The notes under the pieces: model-generated
What the model saw: only the letters and a program-made list of their open reading frames with translations
Told to the model about the DNA's origin: nothing
The model's database searches: none
Made by a program: the position numbers and the translations under genes
In this document: piece by piece, positions 41,201-53,230 of the stretch
Layout: each line of letters opens with the position of its first letter
Numbering within the stretch: position 1 is the stretch's first letter
From: Tilletia caries
Taxonomy: Eukaryota; Basidiomycota; Exobasidiomycetes; Tilletiales; Tilletiaceae
Length of the DNA: 64,000 nt
NCBI GenBank assembly: GCA_032718865.1
Contig: JALUTQ010000041.1
Coordinates: forward strand, 1,426,001 to 1,490,000
Direction of reading: 5' to 3'

Positions 41201-42847
41201 ATGACCACCACCTCAGGACCACGTGGAGTCGAGCTGATCAGCATCGAAGGCGGCGTCGAGCTCTGGGAAGCAAGCCCAGCAGCTGCTCACCAGGAAGCCA
41301 GCCAGCCCAACCTCACCAAGAAGCTCGCATCAGGAAACCTCAGCGCGCTCCTCGTCACCATCGACGTCGACAACCCCTCCCACACATCAGAGGGCAACCC
41401 CGACATCTGGCTTGTCCTCAACATACGCAATACTGCCACCGCCACAGACCGGCCATTCCCTCTTACCGCCTCACAACGCGTCGTCGCTCATCGCCCCACA
41501 CACTCCTACCGCTTCATCGAACCACCGGAGCACACGAATGACATAATCCTCAAGCTGCCAGGCACTGCTCCCGGCACAGACGAGAAGACGCCGTTCGAAA
41601 TCGACCCGGCCGCAGAAGCGTACTTTGAAGATATCCTCGCACAGTACTGCGCCTTCGAAGAGCCTTCTGCCGAAGCTCCGCCGCCCAGCTGGTCTGCCGC
41701 CACAGCTACCAGGTCCACTGCTGCTTCGGACTCAGCTTCGCTTCCGGGATTGCCACCACGCGGCGGACAGGGCGAGATCGAGCTCTTCGATGAGCACGGT
41801 AAGCTCATTGGCCATCTCGAGGGGAAACTCGAAGAGCACCCGTCCCTCCATCGCGACGCCCTTTCCTCCTCGCGCAACAACCTCGACGCGAAGAACCCAG
41901 TCTTGATCGACCTCAGCGGGTCGCAAGGGCCTCGCATCTCACCCCTCGCGAACGGGGACGAGGTTGCCCTCGCCCAGACGGCCCACTATCGGGATGGCCC
42001 CGGTGGTCAAGGGGACGTAAAGACGGACTGGCTGATCCATTCGGCGCAGTTCCTGGGACGCGGTCTCGTCAAGGGGTCCATGTTCTTGGGCAGCAAGCTG
42101 AATTCCGCTGCGGACTCGTACATCGAACGCAGCCCTGGCAAACGGTCCGGCACGTCTTCTCCCTCGAATGGACCCGTGTACGGCAACGAGAAGGGATCAG
42201 GCCTTGTCAGCTCGCCTGTGGAATCCCACTTCCCTCGCAATCCTGTCTCTTCCTCGTCGGGAAACGCGTCGTCGCGCTACGAGAGGACGACCACGGGTGA
42301 TGTCTCGCGCTCGCACTACATCAACAAGTACAGCGCGCAGGCCGTCTCCATCTCCCAATCCACGACGTCGGCCATCCTGGGCGTAGCCTCCAACGTCGGC
42401 GATCGCGTCGGACGCGCCACGGGCATCCAGCGCAAACCTCAAGCCGACGGCACACCCGGCCCACCACCCAAGGGAGTCCGAGGCGTCATCAACCGAGGCA
42501 TCATTGCCGCTTCCACTCTTCTGGACTCCATCGAGCAGGCGGGCGAAACGCTCGTTGCGGACTCTGGGAGCGCAGCCTCGCGAGTAATTGGACACAAGTA
42601 CGGCGCCGATGCGGAGCGACGCGCGGGGAATGTTGCGTTGGCGGGGCGGAATGTGTACTGCGTGTACAAGGATATCATGGGTGTCCGGCGGAGGTGTTTG
42701 GTCAGGGTTGCGGTGGGTTCCTCGTTGAAGGCGCGGACGCCGGAGGGGGAGCTCGTCGAAGTTCGCATGGGGGGAGGGGAGCAGGGTGGGACGATCGTTG
42801 AGAAGGCACCGATCGCTCCTGAGGCACAGCCCATCTCGAAGAGGTAG
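41201..42847 (+). CDS. Spartin/senescence-domain protein
   Basis: 548 residues without an intron. The N-terminal part has a beta-rich domain as in fungal spartin-like proteins (GVELISIEGGVELWE, DIWLVLNI). After a Ser/Pro/Ala-rich linker comes the senescence domain (about residues 270-500): DWLIHSAQFLGRGLVKGSMFLGSKLNSAADSY, the helix pair ISQSTTSAILGVASNVGDRVGRATG, then RGVINRGIIAASTLLDSIEQAGETL and GHKYGADAERRAGNV. In animals and plants this domain is linked to lipid droplets and membrane contact; in fungi its role is not defined. There is a TATA box upstream and the frame is uninterrupted. Confidence 0.8.
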   Translation: MTTTSGPRGVELISIEGGVELWEASPAAAHQEASQPNLTKKLASGNLSALLVTIDVDNPSHTSEGNPDIWLVLNIRNTATATDRPFPLTASQRVVAHRPTHSYRFIEPPEHTNDIILKLPGTAPGTDEKTPFEIDPAAEAYFEDILAQYCAFEEPSAEAPPPSWSAATATRSTAASDSASLPGLPPRGGQGEIELFDEHGKLIGHLEGKLEEHPSLHRDALSSSRNNLDAKNPVLIDLSGSQGPRISPLANGDEVALAQTAHYRDGPGGQGDVKTDWLIHSAQFLGRGLVKGSMFLGSKLNSAADSYIERSPGKRSGTSSPSNGPVYGNEKGSGLVSSPVESHFPRNPVSSSSGNASSRYERTTTGDVSRSHYINKYSAQAVSISQSTTSAILGVASNVGDRVGRATGIQRKPQADGTPGPPPKGVRGVINRGIIAASTLLDSIEQAGETLVADSGSAASRVIGHKYGADAERRAGNVALAGRNVYCVYKDIMGVRRRCLVRVAVGSSLKARTPEGELVEVRMGGGEQGGTIVEKAPIAPEAQPISKR

Positions 42848-43149
42848 TGGACGCAGGGTCAATTCGGGATTCTCGCACGCACTGGATCTATCAAAATCAT
42901 CGCCTTCCAAGGACATATAGCAGACAGCTTTCACAGGGACTCTAGACTCGTTGTTACGTTCATCACCATCTCATCGTCAGCGGCTTCATTCGGCTCTTCT
43001 TTTGCCCATGTCACGTATCAAGAACAAAAGCATCAATGAACAAACTGTACGGTACATACAACACATATGATGGGTTATTAAGAAGGCCGAGCAAGTGAAA
43101 ACGAAAGATACGTGACAACCGCACGCATGGAAGGAAAGTTCTTGACGGG

Positions 43150-44247
43150 TCAGGCTCCGTTCGCGTACATGGTGCAGTTGACAGGTGGGATGTTTGCTGC
43201 GCGCTGCACAGGGACGGCGAATCCGAGTACATCCTTCAGGTCAAGCTGTTGCCCCGCTAGTCCTTTGCAAGGCAACAGAGGCGATCGAACTGCGGGCGAA
43301 AGGTTGCAGAGCCATCAGTAACGAGAAAACGATGAACGAATATGAGGTTGACGAGAAACGCACCATTGATGTCTGCGACGATGTGGCGTACCGGCGTGGT
43401 CTCGTTGAAGAAGTAGATGGACTTGGTGCATCCCTGGTCCAGTGACCTGACGAGCGGACCTTGAAGCCACTCCTGCACAACCTCGCCAGTCAGTCCAGCA
43501 CCAGCGGACGTGTCGAATGCCCACGAAGACGTGTAAGGCCGACCGGCTCCAAAGAGCCCACCCACGACATCCGTGACATTGATCCCGTACCGACCTGCGC
43601 CGACGGGCCCATAAGGCGAGTGAGGCGGCTTGAAGGAACCTGCGAGAAGGCGGGTGGCCGCGAGCGCGTTACCTGCGAGGGCGGGGAAGAGTTGGTCGAA
43701 GTATCCGGCGTATTGGCGGTAGCAGGCCGTCTTGCCGTCGCCCGTGCAGTCCACGAAGCCGGCGTATGTCTGGACTACGCTCACTGCGTCGATCACGAAT
43801 GGGGCCGTACCATAACTGCGTGCGACAGGAACGAAGATATTTGTCAGTTTTTCCTCTCCACACACTTCTTTCGAGGTAGGGAAGGGGGTACACATACTGG
43901 ACATCCGTGCTGTAATAGGCCAAGACGAACAAGGGATGTTCTCCCTCCCCGATCGTCGCGCTCACATCGGCCGGCAAGTGCTCCCGGAACGAAGGCAAAA
44001 GCGCGAATTCTTTACCTGCGATCTGCTTGGCCAGGGCCAGGGGCGCGGGAACGGCGAAGAAGGTCAGATTCAGGGAGGTCGACTCCGAGTTCGGAAAACG
44101 GGTGTACACCGTGTTCGGGGGCGCTTGACGTTTGCTGCTGATCCCGGTCGATGCGAGGAGGTTTGGCGCCGTTCCTGATGGGGCGGCGAGGGCGAGGAGC
44201 GGTCCGAGGAGGACGAGGAGGGGGGCGAGGGTTAGGAACAAGTTCAT
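43150..44247 (-). CDS. Secreted protein of unknown function, paralogue A
   Basis: Exons 43898-44247, 43364-43815 and 43150-43289 give 313 residues. The N-terminal signal peptide is strong (MNLFLTLAPLLVLLGPLLALAA). The mature protein contains several N-glycosylation sites (for example NLTFF, NVTD, NETT) and Cys pairs (FVDCTGDGKTACYRQ, QGCTKSIYFFNET, a final NCTMYANGA). The stretches PAPLALAKQIAG, LPADVSATIG and GSFKPPHSPYGPVG are shared with the gene at 46380-47398. Exons 2 and 3 have exactly the same lengths (452 and 140 bp) in both genes. I recognise no domain. The donor of intron 1 is GTATGT. Confidence 0.7.
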
Positions 44248-46379
44248 GGTGGGCCACCTTTGAGTCTGGGACGAAGAGACAGAGAGGGAAGGAGGAAGGC
44301 AGAAAGAGGAGAGGCGGGGCGGGAAGTTGTAAGGTGAGGGTCAGCTTTATGTATCAAGTCTGTCAGCTGGGCTCGCCCGCACCACTTGCTTCGTGGGAGC
44401 AGTCAGTGCGCCCCCAAAGTCCAACCTCTTCGCTCATCGATGTCATAGTTTGGGGTCTGGCGGCTTCACCCGTCTGTCCAGTCTCGTTGGTTACTCCTTC
44501 TGTGCTCTGTGAAAAGTCTCTTCTCTCCTTCCATTTCTTTCTTGCAATCAACAACCATCTACTTCCATTTTGTCCGAGTGCACCCTCTCCCTCTCGCGTG
44601 CACACACAGCAACTCTACCACTCTCGGTGAGTAGTCGTGCGGCAGTCACAGCTGCCCTCGAATAGTGACAATCGACTCCTCATTGCCTCATTAACTGATT
44701 CATCCAGCAACCTGCGACCTGCACCGTGCAGCCTGCAATTGAGCCCCTATTTAGTCCTAAACGTATCTCTTGCTGTTCTTGCCCGGGCGGTCCGTGAAGG
44801 AAAGCAAGCAGTCTCCGAAATCGATGCTCATGTCTCCGACTCGCCGTGCACGGCGTCTCGCAAAAGCTGGCTGGTGAGCGAGGTGAGTCCGTGGTGATGC
44901 GCGGATGTTGCGCCCGGATGGTGGTCTTCCATCAGCGCATCAGCTGGGATTCAAGAAGGGGCGCCTCATGACCAGGCACTTTTTACTCCACGACCACCAC
45001 GATCACCACACAACGAGAGTCGAGACGCGTTGCTACTGAGTCGGGGGAAGGGAGATGCTCTCCTTCCTCCTCGATCCCGTCCACGAGTGAACAGAGAGCC
45101 TTGCGACGGTACCCTGCAGGCTCCTCTCGCCATCTGACATACAGCCTGTTCCCGCCATCCACTCAGAAAAGTGGGAGGATCATTGACATACTCGAGGGTA
45201 TATGCCTTTCCAAGGTCGCCGCTCACCTTCTTCCTTTCCTTTCCCGAGCTGACTTCTTCTCCTCTTCTTCTTCTGAGACCAGTCGCTTAACCTGTACGAT
45301 CGACCATACCTTCCTTGCGTGAGTTCTTTTTGGAGACTTCGGCTGCTTCGTAGACGGTATATCTGATCCTTACTGGTCTCGTTTCCTTTTCCTTCCACCT
45401 GTTCAACCCTCTGCAGTCTGCGGAACCTCTCGCGTGCACCATTCGGCATGTAGTCCAGCCCGGCAACGATCCACGACGAGACGCAGGGTGTGGGGATGGG
45501 AATGGGAATTTGGGAGTGGGAGCAAGATGTTGTGGGTCATCACGTATGCTGGGAGAACGATCCGGTGAAGCGAGGTACGTCTTCTTCCTGCAAGCGCTGG
45601 CCCGTACACACGTCTCTATTCTCTTGTTCCTTGCTGCCTGGCTCTCTCATCGCGACCCTTGATTCACTGACACCGATCATAACCGTCTTTTTCATAAACA
45701 AGCAGGACTTGCACAACCGACTGTGTTCCATTCAACGCTTTACCAGGGAACGCTTTACCGGGGGCCTCCTCTCACAGCCATCACCGCATCACCTCCCAAA
45801 TCTTCCCGCCACCGTCTCCGTATTCTCTTCTTGCACGATCCTCTCCGGGACAGCGTTGTCGAGCTCCTTCAGAACCGTCTCCTTCGCCGAGGATGCCGAG
45901 AGTCGCAAGGTTAGATCGAGTCTCATCGGCCATTCATTGCTGCAATCCCTCAAACCAGCTGCCAGACCACAACGTCCAGAGCACGTGCTGAAATGGCTGC
46001 TTTATGAAGTGCTGATCGATGGATAACGAAGTCCTAGGGCTCAAAGTCAAAGTTCCTCCGTCGAGTCAGACTTTTTAAAGATGATGGGGGAACCTAGACG
46101 GAATTAGTGAAGTTTGCCTTATGAGATATGAGAGAGATATGGAGTAACTCGACGGCAACGGTGATAAATGTCGCACTGGGGAAGGAACTCTCCTCTTAAG
46201 AATGTAGCAGGGAGCACATTCCTATGGACTTTCGAGGGCCGGGAAGGTGTCGACCACGCCAGGTTCGAAGCGAGGTCGGTCTTGATGGGAACAGGCGGCG
46301 AGGAGTGTGCACGATTGATGCGTCGAGGCAGCTTCCACGGAGTCAGGATTAAGGATAGAGGAGGCGCGTTCAAGCAAAA
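44248..46379. other. Intergenic region of 2.1 kb without a firm gene
   Basis: It has pyrimidine-rich stretches ending in GGTGAGTAG (about 44625) and GCGTGAGTTC (about 45317), which look like leader/intron starts, but no coherent coding frame follows either. Possibly one or two untranslated or short transcripts. Confidence 0.35.
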
Positions 46380-47398
46380 TCAAGCCATGCCCGCGTAGAT
46401 GCTGCAGTTGGCGCCCTGAGTGGTGAGAGCGCGCTGAACCGCCGCTGCGACTCCCAGTGCGCCCTTGACTGACAGTTGCTGGCTCGCCAAGCCCTGGGAC
46501 GGTAGAAGAGGTGACCGGACTGAAAGGGAAGGAGGTGGGAGAGGGCTCCGTAAGCCAAAGACACAGGAAATACGCTCGCGGAGAGGAGATTAATGGTTCG
46601 TACCATCAATGTCTCCGACGATGCTGCGAATGGGCGTCGTCGTCTCATTGAAGAAGAAGATGGATTTGAGGCAGCGCGAGTCATAGGACCTCACAATAGG
46701 GCCATCGAGCAACTGCTGTGCGACCTTGCCGTCCAGTCCACCCGGAGACGTCGTAAATTCGAAGGATGATGTGAACGGCCGACCCCCTCCTACCAGACCA
46801 ACCAGAAGGTCCGACACATTGAGGCCATACCGGCCTGAACCGATGGGCGTGTAAGGCGAGTGCGGCGGATCGAAGGAGCCTGCGAACAGACGAGTGCCCG
46901 CGAGAACATTTCCTGCGAGGACAGGGATCAGTTCATCAAAGTAGCCTGACCACTGGCGGTAGCACGGCGTCTTGCCGTCGCCAGTGCAGTCAACGAAGCC
47001 GACAAAGCTCTGAGCGGAGCTCAGCGTTGGAAGGGCGAAAGGGACTGTGGCGTAGCTGGAAGAGACATTCCTTCGATAGTCAGAAATCAAAGACTCATAA
47101 ATGAATCGGGATCAAAGGGGAAAGGGCTGCACTTACTGAATGTCGGTGCTGAAATATCCAATCACAAACAAGGGATGCTGGTCCGCCCCGATCGTAGCGC
47201 TCACGTCCGCTGGCAAGTAGTCTCGGAACGAAGACAGGAGGGGATAGTCGTCGCCCGCAATCTGCTTGGCCAGGGCAAGCGGTGCGGGCAGGATGGAGAA
47301 CGTCAAGTTGGCAGGCTGGAAAATGAAGGTGCGGCGAGTAGCGTGCTGGGGGAGAGCAGAAGGCAAACGAAGAGAGAGGATAAGGATACGAAGTTCAT
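46380..47398 (-). pseudogene. Secreted protein of unknown function, paralogue B, with a frame break after the signal peptide
   Basis: Exon 2 (46604-47055) and exon 3 (46380-46519) splice in phase and match paralogue A closely (FVDCTGDGKTPCYRQ, GSFDPPHSPYTPIG, KSIFFFNETTTP, VRSPLLPSQGLASQQL, NCSIYAG). Exon 1 (47137-47398) starts with a good signal peptide (MNFVSLSSLFVCLLLSP) from the ATG at 47398, but that frame stops after about 31 codons. The mature part (PANLTFSILPAPLALAKQIAG) is in another frame, and the linker seen in paralogue A is missing. Either a small deletion has killed the gene or there is a sequence error. A 47-base GT-AG intron would restore frame but remove the signal peptide. 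Confidence 0.6.
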
Positions 47399-47439
47399 GC
47401 CGGGCAGTTGGAAGGAAGGGACGGGCTGGAAAGAGGAGA

Positions 47440-47505
47440 GGGAGAGAGGGAGAGGGAGAGAGGGAGAGGGAGAGGAAGAGCGAGAGGGAAAGGGAAAGGG
47501 ATAGG
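47440..47505 (+). repeat. GAGAGG purine tract
   Basis: An imperfect repeat of GAGAGG/GAGGGA type in the region upstream of secreted paralogue B. On that gene's sense strand it is a CT tract, as common in fungal leaders. Confidence 0.6.
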
Positions 47506-47632
47506 AAGTGGATATGATTGGGTTTGGACAAGACACAAACTTGCTTTCCGATGATCCGATGATGGAGGACCTGGAGATGGATGACCTTCACTAGTGAGCA
47601 TCACTCACGCTCGTACCTAGACTTACCCAAAT

Positions 47633-48776
47633 ATGGCGGCGATGGCCCCTCCCAGCTTTGTCCCCGGCGCACTGATTGCTGCCCGCTTTCCCTCAGCGAC
47701 CTCATACGGCCACCCATCCTCGCCTGACCACGCCCCCCTGGATGAAGATGCTCTCGCCCAAATCGCAGAGGCCAATGCGCAATTCACAAACGCACTCAGC
47801 ACAGCGCTCAGCATCCTCAAGACGTCCGTAGTCGGCGCGTCGGACACTCCGTACGCTTCGATACCAGACCTGGCCCACCCGGACGAACCATGGCACCCTC
47901 TGCAACAGGCATCGTCGTCCGCCTCCACCTCCGTACTGCCCTCCCTTCAGAGTCTACCACCGGGTTTCCCAGTCGACTTCCAAGTTGCACGTAATGGTCA
48001 GAACGTTCGAGATCTCCTCCGCCGCGACTACAAGGAGGTCCAACTCCAGCTCCATCTGCCCTCCGGCGATACCCTCCCCTTCGGCATCGGGTTCTCCTCG
48101 ATCCCTCTGGCCATGTCCAGATTGCTCACTAAGGACCCTACACCCGGAGCGCCAATCTCGGCAGGTCTGATCGACCCTCAATCACGCTCGACGGATCGGT
48201 GGCAGGCTTGGTGGTACTCCTTCCGAGCGTGGATGGAGGAGCGTAAGGTGGGCATGGCCGTCGTAGGGTCGAGCTACCGGGACGAAAAGGGCAAGCATCG
48301 CAGAGATTTGTGAGAAGTCGCATTACATTCATTCGGCATCTTCTATCTTACGATTCTCGCTGATCGTGCTGACTTTCCTTTCCTCGACCAGGATCATCGC
48401 ATACGAGCCACACCCTTCCCTTCCCGAGTCCTTCTGGACATCCTTCTCCACCTTCATGCTCAACGACGCCCACGTCCCGAACCACTCCGACCCCTCCGCC
48501 GTCTCCCAACGACTCCTCCTCGACCCCGACTGGAAAGGCGAGCGTCTCCGCCCCACACCAGCCCAGGTCACAAGCCCAGCCGTGCTCAAGGTCATGCACA
48601 AGAAGGAACGTGTCGGCGGCTTGGATGCGGATGGTAGGTGGAGTTCGGGTTCAGAGTCGATCTATGCGGCTGTGTGGAAGCAGGGGAACGACAAGGCGAA
48701 CCGCAAGATCTTCTTGCCCGCCATAACCTCGGCCGTCCAACAGCTGGCCGCCGCTCCCCAGTCATATTCACCGTAA
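47633..48776 (+). CDS. Protein of unknown function
   Basis: Exons 47633-48309 and 48392-48776 (GTGAGA...CCAG) give 353 residues; an ATG three codons later is equally possible as the start. The N-terminal half is rich in Ser, Pro and Ala with a helical stretch (LDEDALAQIAEANAQFTNALST). The second half has RWQAWWYSFRAWMEERKVGMAVVG and ends with a region rich in Lys and Ala. No signal peptide, membrane segment or known motif was recognised. The splice restores a continuous frame (DL joined to IIAYEPHP). Confidence 0.6.
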
Positions 48777-49646
48777 TCAGCTTTCAGAGGGTAACAAGTG
48801 TCTTTCAGAAGAAATGGGCCAACGATAAATGTCATTGAACTGTCTTCATCACGCAAGCCATCCTTGTTTCTGTCTCTCGGGGAGGGCAGGAGGTCTGATG
48901 CCTGGTCTTGGAAGCACGATGCTATTTTATTCGAAGTTGAGGTGGAGGAAGGAGGATCCAACTCTCGATGATGTTGTCGTTCGGTTTCGATGTCCTCTGG
49001 GGAGGCAGGAGCATGGGGATCGGAGCTTGCGTCAACTGGAAGTGTAGTAGAATTCGAAGCGTTGCAAAACCCGATAACCCCTGGAGCGACGAGACTCGTG
49101 GTTGTTGCTGGCCGAGCCATCGTCCCTTTCAAGTCTGAGGACAAAGACACCCTCCTCCGTGACGCCGACCTCCGTCACAGCCAAAAATGTGCACATATAC
49201 TTGACCCAATATTGCTTTTGATCTGCGTCGGTCTGGTCGGAGCCGATGGTTTTTTCCAGTCTCGTCCAGCAGAGTGTGGATCTGGCGTTGATGGTGTCTA
49301 CGATCGTGATCGGCCGGGTATGGCTAACTAAATGTTCGACGTCGTCCATCTGCAGAAGCAACTGGCAGACTGGTGGATTCGTTGCGATTTCGTTCAGAAC
49401 CTGTTTGTCGAGAAGCCGGTAGCCGACGAGTTCCAACGAGCGGAAGTGCATCAGCGGGTGCAGTTCTACGACCTTTGTCGTCTGATCGTCAGAGCAAGAA
49501 GGAAAAGGGAAGAGATGCCTGGGGCCGCGAATCAATTGCGACTGGATGCGAGTTCCTACTCACGTCAACGTGTAAAACGCAGCAGAGCCCAAGCGCGCCG
49601 AAGGTGCTAGCGAGCGAGTCGCCAGAGGAGAACGCGCCAGATGCGT

Positions 49647-51024
49647 TTACACGCAGGACGAGGCATGTGCACCGAGGGTCGCCATCGAGGAAGATGAGAT
49701 TTTTGTTGACGTCTCATTTGCTTCATATGCCGGCGGCGGGGGTTGAGTGGCATGAACCAGAGCAACGGCAACTGCGGGGCGCGCGTCCATGAGTGCAGGA
49801 GCAAGCAGCTCGACGTGATTTCGCAAATATAGCCGCCATGCTTCGCTCGTCCATCGTCCATGAAGGCGGACTGTGTCAATTGGCGTTCCACGAAGGAGCA
49901 GCTCTGTGCATCCTCCGATGCGCAGACTGTGGCCTTGCAGTGTGGCGGCGGCGATACCCGCAGCAGCAAGCAGCTCCGAGAGCCGATGCTGGAAAACGGA
50001 GCGAGTCAGGGAGACAAACTTCTTGCCTTGGTAGTACCCGAATAGATGAGAGGCAGCAGGCGGTTTGTTGATGTGCAGATGGTGCTGAAGCGCTTGGACG
50101 GGACAGGGACCTTGGGTCTGCGGAGCAAGGACAAGCTTCTCTCCGTTCGCCTGTGTCTTGGTCCATGGCAGCGAAATAACGCCGGCGATCACAGGAGGGT
50201 TGGTACGCGCAGCGGTCTCCCATGCAAACTTCGCGCTCGGGGGGGTTCCACCTCTTATTGAAGGATTTCCCATTTTTGACCAGAAGTTCACCAAGTCGGG
50301 CCAGTCCCCAGAACGCAACCAGTATGCACGCCCAGACAGCAGAGTCAAGCGGACTGTCGGGTTGAACATGGCGCCGGATCGCCCAGAGGTGGTGAAGGCG
50401 AAATGGTGCTCGGGGGGGCTTCTTTGAGGACTCGGGTGTGAGACGGTCGGCACCACGAAGGGCAGTGACGATGCGGAGGTGAACTGTGTCTAGCGCGGAG
50501 CCATGAATGGCGTGCCACGCGCGTAGACCCGAAACCCAGTTTCTGATGCTGCCGCCGGAGAAATGACCCGCAACGGACTCAATGAAGTCCACAACGTCAC
50601 CGACATGGGCGGGGAAGCGAGCGGAAGCAGGAAGAGCGTGCTGTTCACACCAGAGCAGCCAGCGCAGGAGACCAGTTCCATACGTGGCTAGCGTGGACTC
50701 CGCCCAGGCAGCGGCGAGGACCCGTCGTCGTTGCTGTGGGTCCCGAGCTGAGAGAAGTGATGAGCCCGGAGGAACCCAGTCCAGGAGACGTAGGTGCTGC
50801 TGGGACCTCGAGATATCCGCCTGCTGCTACAGGCAGACGGCGCTTTGACGTTGTGCGCGTAGCAGCAGAGGCTGACGCGGGGGGCGTGGTGGGTGGACGT
50901 GCTGGTGGTGGAGGAAGGGGAGGACGTGGAGCCGATGCTGGTGCGAAGGATGTGGCACGCGAAGTTGATGTGGAGGCAAACGTGCTTGACAGTATTGGCT
51001 GCAGCGCACCCCAAGTACGATCAT
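49647..51024 (-). pseudogene. Tyrosine recombinase of YR retrotransposon copy 2
   Basis: The start ATG at 51024 overlaps the RT/RNase H stop. The core-binding part is in this frame (STLATYGTGLLRWLLW, SGGSIRNWVSGLRAWHAIHG), with Arg in LARLGELL. The catalytic end is in another frame: QGHSLRIGGCTEL (H-x-x-R), GRWTSEAW and LYLRNHV. A TAG at 50827-50829 and a shift at the C run near 50240-50250 break it. Confidence 0.75.
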
Positions 51025-53230
51025 CCAAAGAACGGCCGTATTGCGGGATGGAGACTTGGACGACGAAGTTGCGCAGGTGAGGTGCAACAACCTCGAGAGG
51101 GTCCATCGGCAGGGTTTGACGCGCTGGGAACCAGGACGGGTACCACTTCAATGTTGTATGCCGCTTCGAGATCACGGATACGCGCGAGTGCCTCCATGAC
51201 GGACGCGTTCCTATTGTGACCTGAGCGCTCCGAGAAGAAGACGGAAGAGTTGTCTGTGAGAACGCGCAGCCTGCAGTCTGCCAGGCCTTGGTCGACGAGC
51301 AGTTGTACCGTGACTTCGAGAGCAATGGCTTCGAGCCAGGCAATGTCGCGACCCTGGCTCTTCCAGCCTGGACGTACCGGGATGAACAGTTCGGCGCCGT
51401 CGACAACCACGCCAATGCCGTGGGTGGTGGAAGCATCGCAGGCGACAAAACGTTTGTCGAAAACATCGTCTTTCGCAAAGCTACGGCGCAAGTCGGGACG
51501 AGAAAGCGCCGACGTCCACCACGCCATGTCTTTCGCAACCTGTTTTTCCAGGTCGGTGACGTTGGTGAGGAGACAGATGCGACAAAGAAGCCACAAACCG
51601 CCGAAGATAGCCCAAACGCTTGCGCCCCTGTTGAACGACGAAGCTGGCGTGCTGAAGCCGCCCGAATAGCTTTTGAGCAGCGCGCAGGTTCTGCCGTGGC
51701 TGCTGACCCCAATCAGCAAGAGCTGCGAGGTATTTGAGGCGTTTGCTGTCCGGCAGCGCAACGCAACGCTCGGCGATGTACCAGGTAAACCCGATGTAGA
51801 CGGGAGCCGAGCAGAAGTCCACATCTTTCTCAGACTTCCAAGGAATGTCGAGCGGGTCTGATATCGCAGAGATCGTTGACAGGGAGGTGACGAGCTCGGT
51901 GGGTCGAAGCGCGGAGAGGTTTTGAAGAGGGAAGTGGTAGTCCTCCACATGTTCTTTTCCTTCGCCATCGGCGAAGTAAGCGACGCCACCCCGTGTCCGC
52001 CGCTCCACAATGGATTCGGCGGCTTGACGTCGAAGTTGATTGACCAAGGGAAGGTCTTGAAGGGGCACGGACAGAAACAGAAAATCGTCGACCCATTTAA
52101 GGATGGGTCCGATACCGTGTGCGCGAAGGATGTCGGCGAGTGCATCTGCCACCCGACCCCATACTCCGGTGGCGGGCGCCAGACCAAAGCCGAGGAATTG
52201 ATCGATGTAGAAGCGATCATCGAGACCACGAACAACAATGCCAGGCCACTGCGAGGGGTGCAGCGGGACCAGACGAAACGCGTTGGCGACGTCCCGGACT
52301 GCACCTTGTGCAGAGACAGGGAGAGACAAAAGCTGAATACGCAAAGAGCGACAAATTGAAGCATAGAGAGACGATGTCAGTGAGTGCCATGGCAGACTCA
52401 GACGAGATGGAAGCAGCAAGAGAAGGGAAGAGCGCTCACCGCACAAGGCAGGTGAGGCAATGCGCAAGGCAACAACAATCCATTTGCGCGAGCAAGGATT
52501 GCGATGAGCTGATGCTGAAGAAAAAAACGGAGCTGCCATGCCGAAACAAGCAGCCCCGAGCCTCATTGAGCGCGCGCGCACGCGCAGCGCACAGCGCAGA
52601 GGCGCCCAAAGTCTGGTGGGAGGAGGAGGTCCAGCCTCAGAAGGTAGAAACGAGAATTACTCACAGTGTGAACAACATCGCGGCTGGCACCCCAAGTGGT
52701 GGGCCAATCGTTGCTGCTGAGATGAGAATTGATGCTGTTGCCGTCTCGCGGCCAGGAGAAATCCTGAATGACTCGCCAATCATCAGAACCCTTCGGGACC
52801 AGCCCCAAAGGACTGGGTTGGAAAGGACCGAGCAGCAGCTGGAGTTGGGCAGCGCTGAATGGGCCTTGATACCGACCAGCGTCCAGTTCCCGAGCGATTG
52901 CCGCAGAAAGAACGTGTGGATGAGAGCGAGCGCTGCCCTGATTGGAGAAGGTGGTGGTAGATGAAATGGTGGGGATGCCAATGCGGAAGCCATCGGCAAG
53001 ATCGGAACAAAGAGAAGGATAGCGAGACAGTAGTCCATGACGCCGAAGCTCGGCTTCGAAGTAAACAGCATCCAATGGTGTTCGCTTGGACCAGCCAATG
53101 GAACCCAGAGTGAGATGATGATCGGCAGCAACAGGCTCAGGCAGAGCAGGACGAGGCTCCATGCCCGCCAATGCCGCAGTTGGCACATCGATGAACTCCG
53201 CCGGTGCGGCAGGTGCCTGTGCACCCTTTG
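51021..53230 (-). pseudogene. Reverse transcriptase/RNase H of YR retrotransposon copy 2
   Basis: The N-terminal RT part (about 53230-52665) contains PLGLVPKGSDDWRVIQDFSWP and ends at a GTGAGT donor (52664). The next part has VRDVANAFRLVPLHP and KWVDDFLFLSVP, the RT catalytic Asp boxes. After a frame change near 51550-51600 comes RNase H: VACDASTTHG, WLEAIALE, VLTDNSS and NPADGPSRG, with the stop at 51021. The intron acceptor near 52300 could not be placed so that the phase fits, another sign of decay. Confidence 0.75.

Noticed and set aside
46048..46075. A GTTCCTCCGTC segment resembling the Harbinger end
   Set aside because: Only about 12 bases agree and no partner end or target duplication was found.
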